The notes below the pieces were generated by a model that saw nothing but the letters and a program-made list of their open reading frames with translations, made no database searches and was not told where the DNA came from. The translations under genes were made by a program, and so were the position numbers. A stretch of 24,852 bases of DNA from Zoopage sp. CT-All (taxonomy: Eukaryota; Zoopagomycota; Zoopagomycetes; Zoopagales; Zoopagaceae), in the NCBI GenBank assembly GCA_004114245.1, contig QZWS01000117.1, positions 1 to 24,852 of the forward strand, in the 5' to 3' direction. Each line of letters opens with the position of its first letter. The stretch's first letter is position 1. Of the stretch, positions 1-8,201 are shown piece after piece.

Positions 1-62
1 TAAGTCTTGTGGAACTTAATGTATCAGAAAAGAGACTGCTACTTTTCTACTGCTGCACCACA
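1..62 (+). repeat. Left arm of a 62-bp inverted repeat
   Basis: The first 62 bases are the reverse complement of 24657-24718 with one mismatch (A at position 23). The match begins exactly at the window edge, so the repeat may be longer to the left. The right-hand copy lies just upstream of a degenerate zinc-finger gene, so this arm may be a fragment of another member of that multicopy unit in the opposite orientation. After position 62 the two copies diverge. Confidence 0.9.
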
Positions 63-722
63 ATATGGATAAAGAAAGATAAGACTACTTATAGAAATTT
101 AATCATAATACATAATACTCAGTTAGAGTAATTACTCTTTACTAGTAGTCCTTCTCCATCTTAGCCCATTCTAAAAACAGAATATAAATCTTAAGCCCAA
201 CTTGTTTACCATATGTAGAATACAGTGTATTTTTATTGTACTTCTTACAAGACTACCTCAACCAACTACTATGCCAATTGGCTCTACAAAGACTGTTATC
301 AATTTTATCTACTATCACATTACTCTCTGGCATCCCACCAGCTTGTTTATGAGCATCAAATACATGGCTGGCAAGTAAATATACCTGTTAGTATCCATAC
401 CTACTATAATATTTAAAATACTTATACTCTAGGTAACTAACAAATATACATTACATTCCACAATACTACACTGCAACTGATACCACATACAATACCTACA
501 TCAGCATTGATATCATCATCAATAGTTATATTCTCTTCTTTTTCAACCACCATCCAGGACCCCAGACGGTCCTTGAGTTTACCTGCAACAGATGAGGCGT
601 CCATCAGCCTTGCGCTGGCGTCGTCGATGTTGCCGATCGAGATACAGCGATTTGTCATTAATCTAACACCTTCCGTTCTCCGCCGCGACATCCCAATACG
701 GCCGCCCAGACGGCCACAATCA
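63..722. other. AT-rich intergenic edge, no supported gene
   Basis: About the first 520 bases are clearly richer in A and T than the gene-dense interior, and near 540-560 the composition switches to the GC-richer state. Only short open frames exist: 63 codons at 225-416 starting with GTG, and 97 codons on the minus strand at 437-730 starting with ATG. Neither resembles a family I know and neither has paralogue support. The last 200 bases must hold the promoter of the secreted Cys-rich gene that starts at 723. Confidence 0.6.
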
Positions 723-1349
723 ATGCACATACCATGGGTTTATTTCGCCCTTGGCGCTATAGCCACCATTCTCGGCGTGCCCGCGTCCCTGCCGCAGACA
801 TCCCGCGTAGATGCCTCCGCGTCGCCCTCTGACGCCAGCCTGACCTGGGTCGTCCTCACCCTCACCCAGGAGACCACGCAAACAACCCAGTCCCTATCCA
901 CGTCCACGGTCACCTCGACCGTTTCCGACTCCACGACAACGTCCATCGCAACCTCCGTCGTCACGCTCACCGCCACGCAGACCCTGACGCTGACCAGCAC
1001 CAGCGTCATCACCACCGAGGTGCCGAAGCCGACCGGATCCAGCATCACGCTCAGCGCGTCGACGTCTGCGACTCAAGTCCCCAAGGAAACAGGCAACTTG
1101 ACGGCGGAGTGCGACGCGTTCAAGGCCCGATGTCGCGACGTCTCCTGCGCATTCCGTAACTCGCGTGCCAATTGCGACCCAAGCGGCGTGTGGACGTGTG
1201 TTTGTGGCGCCCAGGTTGTCGGCATCGGGGGAGCAGATGGGCCGGGGATGGTGGTCGGTGCGCGTGGAGGGCTGGGCATGGTGGCGTGGCTGGGCGGTGC
1301 TGCAGTGACGTTCGTCTCGGCCTCGGTGTCTGCATGGCTCGTGCTGTAG
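723..1349 (+). CDS. Small secreted Ser/Thr-rich protein with six-Cys motif, possibly GPI-anchored (paralogue A)
   Basis: A single exon of 208 residues from the ATG at 723. This start was chosen because it places a hydrophobic signal peptide (MHIPWVYFALGAIATILG) at the N terminus; the open frame runs further upstream, with another ATG at 627. Residues ~25-120 are Ser/Thr-rich and probably O-glycosylated. A six-cysteine module follows, spaced C-x6-C-x4-C-x8-C-x7-C-x-C and containing CRD, AFR and WTCVCG. The protein ends in a Gly-rich linker and a hydrophobic tail that reaches the C terminus, as in GPI-anchor signals. The same module, with identical spacing, occurs in the minus-strand gene at 2686-3339. 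I do not recognise the family. A cell-surface or wall role is inferred from architecture only. Confidence 0.75.
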   Translation: MHIPWVYFALGAIATILGVPASLPQTSRVDASASPSDASLTWVVLTLTQETTQTTQSLSTSTVTSTVSDSTTTSIATSVVTLTATQTLTLTSTSVITTEVPKPTGSSITLSASTSATQVPKETGNLTAECDAFKARCRDVSCAFRNSRANCDPSGVWTCVCGAQVVGIGGADGPGMVVGARGGLGMVAWLGGAAVTFVSASVSAWLVL

Positions 1350-1532
1350 GGTTGACGGGTTGCTGTAATTCTAAGTAAATTCCTACCTGCAAGATGTGCT
1401 TCTGTTTAGCAGGGATACTTTGAACTGCTACGAATCGTCTACTGCAATGCTCCGCGACAATCCGATGGCAATTGGCCCAAACTTGATGCTTCTTCCAAAT
1501 CAATTCCCAGAACGCGCCAAACACCAGCCGCC

Positions 1533-2674
1533 ATGAAAATCGGTAAACCGAACCAAGATACAGGCAAATCTCTTACAAGCAACGACGCATTTAGCCTGCA
1601 TTCAGACGAACCCTGTTCTGATGCAGCAGGATGCAAACATGCAGAGGGCGAGCGCAAGGATCGCCCATCTCTCCGCTGCGGATGAAGTGAACTTGCTCCT
1701 CTTGCCCGAGATGGCCTTTTCAGGTTTCAATACAACCATTGAATAGATGCGGGTAAATCTGACTCTAGGAAGGATATATGTTTGCGTCGCGAGATGAGAT
1801 TGAGCCATACTTGGAAGACGCCCAGTCGGGGTCATCCATCTCTTGGGCCATCGATCAAGGCAGGCTTAACCTCAGCCAATTATTTCATGAAATTCACTCT
1901 TGTTTCCACTAGCGTTGAGGCTGGAGGCGTATGTCGTCGTTGGCTTCCCAGAACGCGGCCAGGGTATGCTCCCTTTCAGCCGCCTTGCTAAGCGTCCGTA
2001 GACAATCACGCGTATAACTCATGTGCGGTCGTCTCGTCCAACGGCGCGCTCATCCATATCTATCGGAAAACCTTTCGATACTACACCGACCTCACCTGGG
2101 CATCCCCAGGCCCCGGCTTCTCCACGTGCACTATTGCACCCACTGTGAGACTTGGCGTTGGCATATGCATGGACTTGAACTCGGATCTCGACGCGGAGGG
2201 CGATGAGGCCATACGGCAGTGGCTTGAGCCGCCATTTTCTACATACCATGCTCAAGCAGGGACACAGGTCGTTGCTGTGCTGATGAACTGGCTCAGGGGC
2301 GATGACGAGGAGCCAGATATTGCGGATAAGAATTCTACGAACAAGAAGCTAGGATACGAGTCCAACGAGCCAGCATGGACGAACGTCGAGTATTGGTGCA
2401 GGCGATTTGAGCCGTTGTTTGACTCCATCTTGCCAACAGGGGAGTCTGTTTGGGTTGTTGCTTGCAATCGATGTGGCGTTGAGCGAGGTAGTGTTTTGGC
2501 TCATTGGGATTTCCGGGCTGAAACCAGAGCCCACTAGATACGACGTTTTGTGGGAGCAGTGCAGTGCTCGAGTTTGTCCGATCGACAAGTGGAAGCAAGT
2601 CGGTGCGCCTGCATGGGGTGCTCGGCGCATCCGAGGAGGATGTGCTGATTCTGGATATTCCTTTAAACAAGTAA
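1533..2674 (+). CDS. NTA1: Protein N-terminal Asn/Gln amidase (Nta1-like, nitrilase superfamily)
   Basis: Nta1 deamidates N-terminal Asn and Gln to Asp and Glu, feeding the Arg/N-degron pathway. Six exons: 1533-1542, 1595-1723, 1773-1859, 1913-1963, 2002-2487, 2538-2674, giving 299 residues with consistent phases. The nitrilase catalytic triad is visible: Glu42 (LPEMAFSGY), Lys115 (IYRKTF) and Cys148 (GVGICMDLN). Further family marks are VVVGFPER, YNSCAVV, YYTDLTWASPGPGF, a CNR motif near position 240 and FCGSSAVLEF. The N terminus (MKIACIQTNP) is typical and needs a first exon of only 10 bases. Intron 3 (1860-1912) uses a GC donor and intron 4 (1964-2001) is only 38 bp; both are supported by the frame. 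The protein is shorter than yeast Nta1. Its stop lies 11 bases from the 3' end of the convergent gene. Confidence 0.88.
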
Positions 2675-2685
2675 CTAGTGTATAA

Positions 2686-3339
2686 CTATAGTATGAGGCT
2701 CCACTTGCAGCCATTGGCATGAGCTTCCGCAAGAGCAAGCCACTGATCTGAGAATACGATGAGGAGTATCGGCACGACGAGCGATAACCATCCAAGACCC
2801 ACCAGCGCCGCATTCGCACCACTGCTGCTCCCTCCATCCGTGCTCCCACTCTCCAACAGATCACCACACACGCAAGTCCACGTGCCGTTTCCGGTACAAT
2901 CCACCTTGTACTTGCGAAACGTGCACGATTGATCACGACACTGCTTTCGGAATTCCTGGCACTGGGCGCCAATATCCCCATTTGGATCCACCTTGAACGT
3001 TGGCGTGCTTGTAACAGTGGCAGACGCTGCAGAAGACGTTCCGCTTGTTCCGCTCGTTCCGGATATAGCCGCTGTTGTCGTGGGTGTTGGAGCAGCCGAT
3101 GGGGAAAGGGCGGCAGGTATCGGGGTTGGGGCGGCAGATGGAGGTGCAGCTGTTCCAGTCGCCGAAGGCGTAGCATGGGAACTCGCAACCGGAAGCTTTG
3201 AAAACACAGGTTCCTCGGACGTGAATATTGGTCCGCCGGACTGTGTGACAATTGCCCGAGAAGCGCTGCAGGGGGGAATAAGCAAGGCCAAGGCTGCAAC
3301 GACGGCGACAAGCGTTCGAAGCAACGCCATGTCCCGCAT
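2686..3339 (-). CDS. Small secreted Ser/Thr-rich protein with six-Cys motif (paralogue B)
   Basis: A single exon of 217 residues from the ATG at 3339; a second ATG at 3330 would work equally well. The order is signal peptide (MALLRTLVAVVAALALLIPP, with CSA following), a Ser/Thr/Pro/Ala-rich stalk to ~residue 120, then the six-Cys module C-x6-C-x4-C-x8-C-x7-C-x-C with CRDQSC, TFRK and WTCVCG. A Ser/Gly linker and a hydrophobic segment (ALVGLGWLSLVVPILLIVF) come next. Unlike paralogue A at 723-1349, about 20 polar residues follow that segment, so it could be a transmembrane helix rather than a GPI signal. The two paralogues flank NTA1 in opposite orientations. Function unknown; extracellular or cell-surface location is inferred. 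Confidence 0.78.
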   Translation of the reverse strand: MRDMALLRTLVAVVAALALLIPPCSASRAIVTQSGGPIFTSEEPVFSKLPVASSHATPSATGTAAPPSAAPTPIPAALSPSAAPTPTTTAAISGTSGTSGTSSAASATVTSTPTFKVDPNGDIGAQCQEFRKQCRDQSCTFRKYKVDCTGNGTWTCVCGDLLESGSTDGGSSSGANAALVGLGWLSLVVPILLIVFSDQWLALAEAHANGCKWSLIL

Positions 3340-3542
3340 TACTAAGTGCGTTTAAGTATTTTCGAGTGGACTCGGCTATTATGGAGGAAATAGGGTGTCG
3401 CAGATAAGGCAATGTCGAGCGGCTTCGCGGGATGTGAGATGGGCCGCATTTAGCTGCACTTCCCACATCCCTACCGCTCCCCGCCACCAAGAATTGTGTT
3501 TAGCCTCGCCGCAGTGTCCCGCTTGCTTCCATCGTCCTTCAC
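3340..3542. promoter_or_regulatory. Divergent intergenic promoter region
   Basis: These 203 bases separate the start of the secreted Cys-rich gene (minus strand) from the start of the cystinosin-like gene (plus strand), so both promoters must lie here. I see no convincing TATA box or named operator; the assignment rests on gene arrangement. Confidence 0.5.
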
Positions 3543-4549
3543 ATGTCGTCGTTTGGCTCGGCGCTCGCGGTTACAAACGACTCGTCCATCCCACTTACAT
3601 CCCCGCGCTCGCTTCGCATCCTCTCACACCTCCTCGGATGGATATACACCGCCGCCTGGTCGCTCTCCTTCTACCCGCAGCTTGTTCTGAATTTTCGGCG
3701 CAAAAGCACCGCGGGTCTGTCGCTGGACTTTGTGTATTTGAATCTGGTTGGCTTCATGTGCTATGCCGCCTACACAGGTGGATTGCTTTGGAATCCGGTC
3801 GTGAGGGATGAGTATGCGCGGAGGCAGAGAGAGAGCTCGGGCGGTGCTGGTGGCAGCGAGGTGCCGTTGGTGCAGGTGAACGATTTCGTTTTTGCCACGC
3901 ATGCGGCGCTGGTGACACTTCTCACGCTCATCCAGACCGTTATTTACAAGGTAGCCTCCCTTTTGGCTGTGCAATTTGGTGTGCTGAATTAGCGACCAGG
4001 GCTCTGCGACACGAAGCTGGCCAAAGTTTGCCGTCGCGTTTATCGCCATCGTTGCCCTCGCTTTCGCCGTTCTTGCCGGTCTGGCTGCTGGGAACCGCCT
4101 CGCATGGCTCGATGTCCTCTACTACCTCTCTTCGGTCAAGATTGTAATTTCGCTGTCAAAATACGTGCCGCAGTTGATTCTGAATTACCGACGACAGAGC
4201 ACGGTTGGCTGGTCCATTATTCAAATACTGTATGTTCTGCAGTCCCGCACCAAACGCGAAATCTACGATATACCCATTTAGGTTGGATTTTACGGGCGGC
4301 GCACTGTCCATTACTCAGGAACTCCTGGACGCGTACATTGCCAAGGATTGGGCAGGGCTGGCTGGCAACTGGCCCAAGATGGTGCTTGGTGCAGTCAGCA
4401 TGCTGTTCGATATCGCATTCATGTTCCAGCACTTCGTGTTGTATTCTGGGCGGGATGCTCCAGACGGCGAGGCGGCGGAAGAGAGCATTGCTAGAGGTTG
4501 GGGCGAGGAGACTCTGGTTGGCACTGCCGGGAGCGACTTGCGCAAATAG
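3543..4549 (+). CDS. CTNS: Cystinosin/Ers1-like PQ-loop transporter
   Basis: Cystinosins export cystine from lysosomes or vacuoles using protons. Three exons, 3543-3950, 4000-4229 and 4282-4549, give 301 residues. Two PQ-loop motifs characterise the family: SFYPQLVLNFRRKST at ~residue 40 and KYVPQLILNYRRQST in exon 2, each followed by G-[LW]-S. Between them are hydrophobic helices, including GLSLDFVYLNLVGF and KFAVAFIAIVALAFAVLAG. After the second loop come LLDFTGGALS, which fits the conserved Asp-bearing helix, and a last helix (SMLFDIAFMFQHFVLY). There is no long glycosylated luminal N-terminal domain as in animal cystinosin, which is usual in fungi. Introns are 49 bp and 52 bp. The nearer AG at 3992 was passed over because only the AG at 3999 keeps the frame. 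Confidence 0.88.
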
Positions 4550-4632
4550 GCGGCAGGTCGACAGCGTACTGTACTTGCAAGATTGTGACGTGTTTCTTCG
4601 AGTCCATCTGGGCAGGCTCATCTCGGACCACC

Positions 4633-5875
4633 ATGCTTGGACGCCCGCCTGAAATCATCGAGGCTATTCTCACCCATCTTTCCGCCCGCAATCTTTTCCA
4701 ATTTGCGATCACCTGCAAACACGCCTGGCGCCTAGTCATGGACGAAGGCTGCGAGTCGGCCGTGCGGTTCTGGCGTCGGCAAGTTCTCGAGCTCGGTCTC
4801 GCGTACAAGGATGCAAGCCAGACTTGGCGAGACACATACCTCGCTGCAGACGCGCAGACCAATTGTCCGCATATAAATAATCTTGTGAATCCAAAGGTTC
4901 TGCAATTCGCCGCAGAGACGTTTGCCGAGATGCAAGCCGCGTCCAGCACCCGCTGCCAAAGTACCAACTGCATTGGGCATCACACATACGACCTGTGGAT
5001 GTGTTTAGCGCCCGATTGCCATTTCGTAGGCACGACTGGCTTTCACACCTATTGGCACTTACTCTGCTGCAGGCTGCGGACGAAGCTCGAGCGGGGACGC
5101 GCGCAAACATTATCACAGCACGACCTCTGCCGCCAAGTTAGTCAGCGCGATTGGATATCCTGGCCGAGTGCCATCGAAATCTCACCCAGTCAATGTGTGT
5201 ATACGTACTGGAGAGCTGTGGTGCTATCCCTGTCACCGATGGCTTGGTGCGCCCATATCCTCTCCCGGCGCCGAGCGATATTTCGTAAACCACGTCGTCG
5301 TGCCCATGCTCACGATGACCAGCTCAAGTACAGTAGCTGACGTTTGGCGCGAGTCTAACGAGATACGCGATCAGCGGCGCCTTGAACGTGACATCTACAA
5401 CTCCAAACGCAACTACTCGCGTCCAGTCTACATCGTTTCTTCCACGTTCTTCCATGCGTGGAGCGCATTCATTTCGCTCGGCCATCCCCCGCCAGACCAG
5501 TGCAATAATTCCGCGCTCATTGTCCTTGACCAACCATCGCTATCGAGCGCGGACACACCTTCCTGGACGCTCGTACGAGGACTTATGCCAACGGTGGAAT
5601 GCCAAGTAGTGACCGAGAGTGTGTGGAAAGAGGTCATCATGCCTAACTACGGATTCGATTTCGAAATACCTGAAAGTGAGCAGTGTGCCTGCCTTTGCTT
5701 TTTACTCATCGCTGTAGTAGCCGTGGTTGCCGAAAGCAATCGCAGCTTGCAGCGATACATTGAGCACATAAGAACGTACACTCCGCTCGAAGGCGACATC
5801 TCTGATTCTGGCGAGAGTGACATAAGCGAGGACAGTGTGGCTGAAAGCGACGACGAGAATAGCTCACTTGTGTAA
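4633..5875 (+). CDS. F-box protein with UBP-type zinc finger and DUSP domain
   Basis: Exons 4633-5029, 5073-5675 and 5718-5875 give 385 residues. Residues 1-45 form an F-box (PPEIIEAILTHLSARNLFQF, then TCKHAWR), which binds Skp1 in SCF ubiquitin ligases. Residues ~75-190 form a ZnF-UBP: NCPH, CQSTNC, LWMCLAPDC, VGCGR, HPV and LWCYPC, which binds free ubiquitin C-termini in deubiquitinases. Residues ~245-330 look like a DUSP domain (YIVSSTFFHAWSAFI, LVRGLMP, VWKEVIMPNYG). The tail is acidic and Ser-rich. No USP catalytic domain (Cys or His box) is present. The first intron is GC-AG; only this splice restores VGCGR. The second (42 bp) is a multiple of three without stops. About 20 extra residues (AAKLVSAIGYPGR region) sit inside the zinc finger. 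It is probably an SCF receptor that recognises ubiquitin. Confidence 0.8.
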
Positions 5876-5901
5876 GATATAAACATATGTATATGGCAAT
5901 G

Positions 5902-8013
5902 CTAATATTTCACATACGGTCTGCACTCCTCGCACGCAAGATCTGACGCTTCTCGAGCACCTCCAGCGCTGACAAGTTCCCGCAGCTCTCGCTCCAGCAT
6001 TAGCCCGTTGCAGTATACGCACGTGGGCGGAGATGGGAAGATGCCGAACCACCAAAGCTTGTCGCTGACATCGTACTCATCGTCGGTTCGACTAAAATTG
6101 GCCACGTCACCATGACGTTCATAGCTTTCAACAGCGCGGGCAACGGACGCTGCATCCCCCTCCAAATCCTCTTCGTTGACTTCGACCACCACATTGTCCG
6201 GCATCTCGTCAATTCCCTCCATACTAGCCAACCCAAGACTGAAGGCACCGACGCTGACGGCACTGCCGCGTCTTGAGTTTGAAATACCCAGGCCGCCAAC
6301 ATACGTTCCACTTGGTCTCAGCCCTGGACTTAGCATGCGCAGTGCGTTTTGCTGTCCCGCACTCACACTGCCCCGCCTCGATATCACGCTATGACCGTAG
6401 ACACTTGTGCCGATGCTGCTGGCAATACTGGCGCGTCGACTGCTCCCGGCACGGCTGCTTCGGTCGACCTCCAATTCCCTGAATGCCTCCAGCATGGTGT
6501 TCATATCGTCCAGATAGCCGTGTATTCCACTGCTCGGCTCACGCAAGCGATCGCGTTGCGCCAGTTCAGAATACGTCAAAGGCACGACAACCTCCACGTC
6601 CATTTCCGGCGAACGCTCGGGCTGTGGAGACATGCTCAACGCTCCGCTTCCTTGAACCTCATCAGGAATGCGCCTACGCAGTATCTTATCAACGAAACTG
6701 CGCGACTGTGGTCGTCGCAGCACGAGTGAGCTGGACGTTGGGCACGAACCTGGCCGCAACGTGTCATCCGCCGATTCGCTGCTTTCAGGATCGAATGCGG
6801 AGAAGAAGCCGTCGCTGCGTAGTCGACCCATTGGCCTTGTCGCCGAAGGAAGCGCGCTTGCTCTTCCGGACTGTGAAAGAGATGCCTTGGTTTGAAAGGA
6901 CTGATTCGCTTTGGAGACGTTGATGTTTGAAAGGCGGACATCCGCCAATGGCAAGCCAATGCTTTGTCGGCGAAATAATAGGCTACTGCGGATGCTTTGA
7001 TCAGTGGTGTGGAAAGAATGCGATGCTAACAGCTGAGGGCTTGGGGGTGATTCGCGTGAATGGTCTGGTCGAAGAAGACGATGGAGAAGGTTTTGGCTAC
7101 CATCGCCAGAGATGGTTTGCCGCCGAGCTCGCGCCAACTTCTCGCTCAGACCAAAGCCGGGCGATTTGACTGGAGCAGCTTTCGGCTCTTCATCGTCGTC
7201 ATCACCTTTATACTGGTGCGGATGGACGATGCTTAAAGCCGGGCTGCTGCGCCCACTACCAGCGCGGATTGATGCAGTTGATTTTCGTCTCAAAGAAAGA
7301 GCAGAATCGCGGGTATCCATAATCTGCTTGATCGCCATAATTGGCGATGACCGCGTGTTTGACGGGTCGGAATTTTCGCTTAGATCGAAACCATTGAAAA
7401 GCGACCATCGTCGGTACTTGCTCCCTAACGGTATTGGCTGATTATGCAATTCTTGATGCGACGATGACGACGACGACGACAACTCGCGCATTTGAGAATA
7501 GTCCGGATATGAGTCCGTGGGGAATACAGAAAAGCCAGGCGGAGGCTTCAGCGCGCTCATTCTCCCAGAAGGTATACTTTCGGCAGTCGGATTAGTTGTT
7601 GGCGGGTTCAGTGTGATATTATTAGCCCCGAATCCCAAAAATCCTCGATGAGGCGAAAGGGCGGTATTAAAACTACCCCGGCGTTCGATTGGAGTGGAGA
7701 GTGCCGAGTAGGACGGGTAGCCAGGCATGCCAGCAGGAGGCACACCAGCACGAGACGCGCCAGCCGACCCCGTGTCCTTTGCCAGACTAGGCATGAGCCA
7801 CCCACCAATACCATTATCTTCAATAAACATATCTTGCGAGCCTATCAAAGGCGTGGATGCAGCGGAGTAGGAGCGGCGCTTCAATGCTACTGAGCGAACC
7901 GCATGAGATGATGACGCTCCGCCGGAGCTCGACTGGGGAGGAGGAGGCGGGAAATAATAATCTTCTTCATCGTCCTCTTCAATCGCTGCGGAGAAGAGGT
8001 CATCAATGTCCAT
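5902..8013 (-). CDS. Ser-rich protein with many RRxS/T phosphosites and a C-terminal CxxC...CxxC
   Basis: One exon of 703 residues from the ATG at 8013 (MDIDDLFSAAIEEDDEEDYY); the frame continues upstream but without a better ATG. Not recognised. The N terminus is acidic and followed by a polyproline run. Most of the rest is low-complexity Ser/Arg/Gly. Eight basophilic kinase sites of the form R-R-x-[S/T] are spread along it, with Ser/Thr at about residues 114, 204, 245, 300, 351, 529, 549 and 584. A short helical segment lies near 500-520 (LDDMNTMLEAFRELEVD). The C terminus is well ordered in appearance: LWWFGIF, then C-x2-C-x25-C-x2-C, probably one zinc site. A scaffold or regulator controlled by PKA-like kinases and 14-3-3 proteins is plausible but inferred. 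Its 3' end faces the F-box gene 26 bases away. Confidence 0.75.
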   Translation of the reverse strand: MDIDDLFSAAIEEDDEEDYYFPPPPPQSSSGGASSSHAVRSVALKRRSYSAASTPLIGSQDMFIEDNGIGGWLMPSLAKDTGSAGASRAGVPPAGMPGYPSYSALSTPIERRGSFNTALSPHRGFLGFGANNITLNPPTTNPTAESIPSGRMSALKPPPGFSVFPTDSYPDYSQMRELSSSSSSSHQELHNQPIPLGSKYRRWSLFNGFDLSENSDPSNTRSSPIMAIKQIMDTRDSALSLRRKSTASIRAGSGRSSPALSIVHPHQYKGDDDDEEPKAAPVKSPGFGLSEKLARARRQTISGDGSQNLLHRLLRPDHSRESPPSPQLLASHSFHTTDQSIRSSLLFRRQSIGLPLADVRLSNINVSKANQSFQTKASLSQSGRASALPSATRPMGRLRSDGFFSAFDPESSESADDTLRPGSCPTSSSLVLRRPQSRSFVDKILRRRIPDEVQGSGALSMSPQPERSPEMDVEVVVPLTYSELAQRDRLREPSSGIHGYLDDMNTMLEAFRELEVDRSSRAGSSRRASIASSIGTSVYGHSVISRRGSVSAGQQNALRMLSPGLRPSGTYVGGLGISNSRRGSAVSVGAFSLGLASMEGIDEMPDNVVVEVNEEDLEGDAASVARAVESYERHGDVANFSRTDDEYDVSDKLWWFGIFPSPPTCVYCNGLMLERELRELVSAGGAREASDLACEECRPYVKY
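7460..7482. repeat. GAC/GAT trinucleotide microsatellite inside the Ser-rich gene
   Basis: About seven tandem GAC/GAT units read on the minus strand as a run of serines (LSSSSSSSH) near residue 180 of the Ser-rich protein. It is a likely site of length variation between strains. Confidence 0.7.
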
Positions 8014-8201
8014 CAAGCTTGAGGCGGGCGATGTGGGAAGCAGCCGCCGAAATTGGCAGAGGGTCAGATGTGTCACACAGCTATCTTGGGTGTTGGTACA
8101 TCTTTATATCGCAATAGCTTCTTTACATCCGACATGACTTTTAGCCTTCTGGTCCCTTGTATTTCTACAAAAAGTAAGTCGAGAGCTACGAAAATGAAGC
8201 A

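Noticed and set aside
225-416. 63-codon open frame in the AT-rich left edge
   Set aside because: It begins with GTG, consists of Tyr/Asn/Ser-rich sequence expected from AT-rich DNA and has no homologue in the window.
437-730. 97-codon minus-strand gene with ATG at 730
   Set aside because: It overlaps the start of the secreted Cys-rich gene, spans the composition boundary and shows no recognisable domain. It remains possible but unsupported.
1964-1992. A 29-bp intron in NTA1 ending at the earlier AAG
   Set aside because: It also joins in frame, but 29 bp is below a workable spliceosomal size. The 38-bp version ending at 2001 has a TAG acceptor and a GCTAAGC branch-like element.
2349-3311. 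320-codon open frame on the minus strand
   Set aside because: It overlaps the conserved NTA1 exons antisense and the secreted Cys-rich gene in another frame. It has no family signal and a compositional bias expected of a shadow.
5106-5170. A third intron in the F-box gene starting GTTAGT after residue ~160
   Set aside because: The sequence is open straight through in the correct frame, and no AG nearby gives a length above about 33 bp with the right phase.
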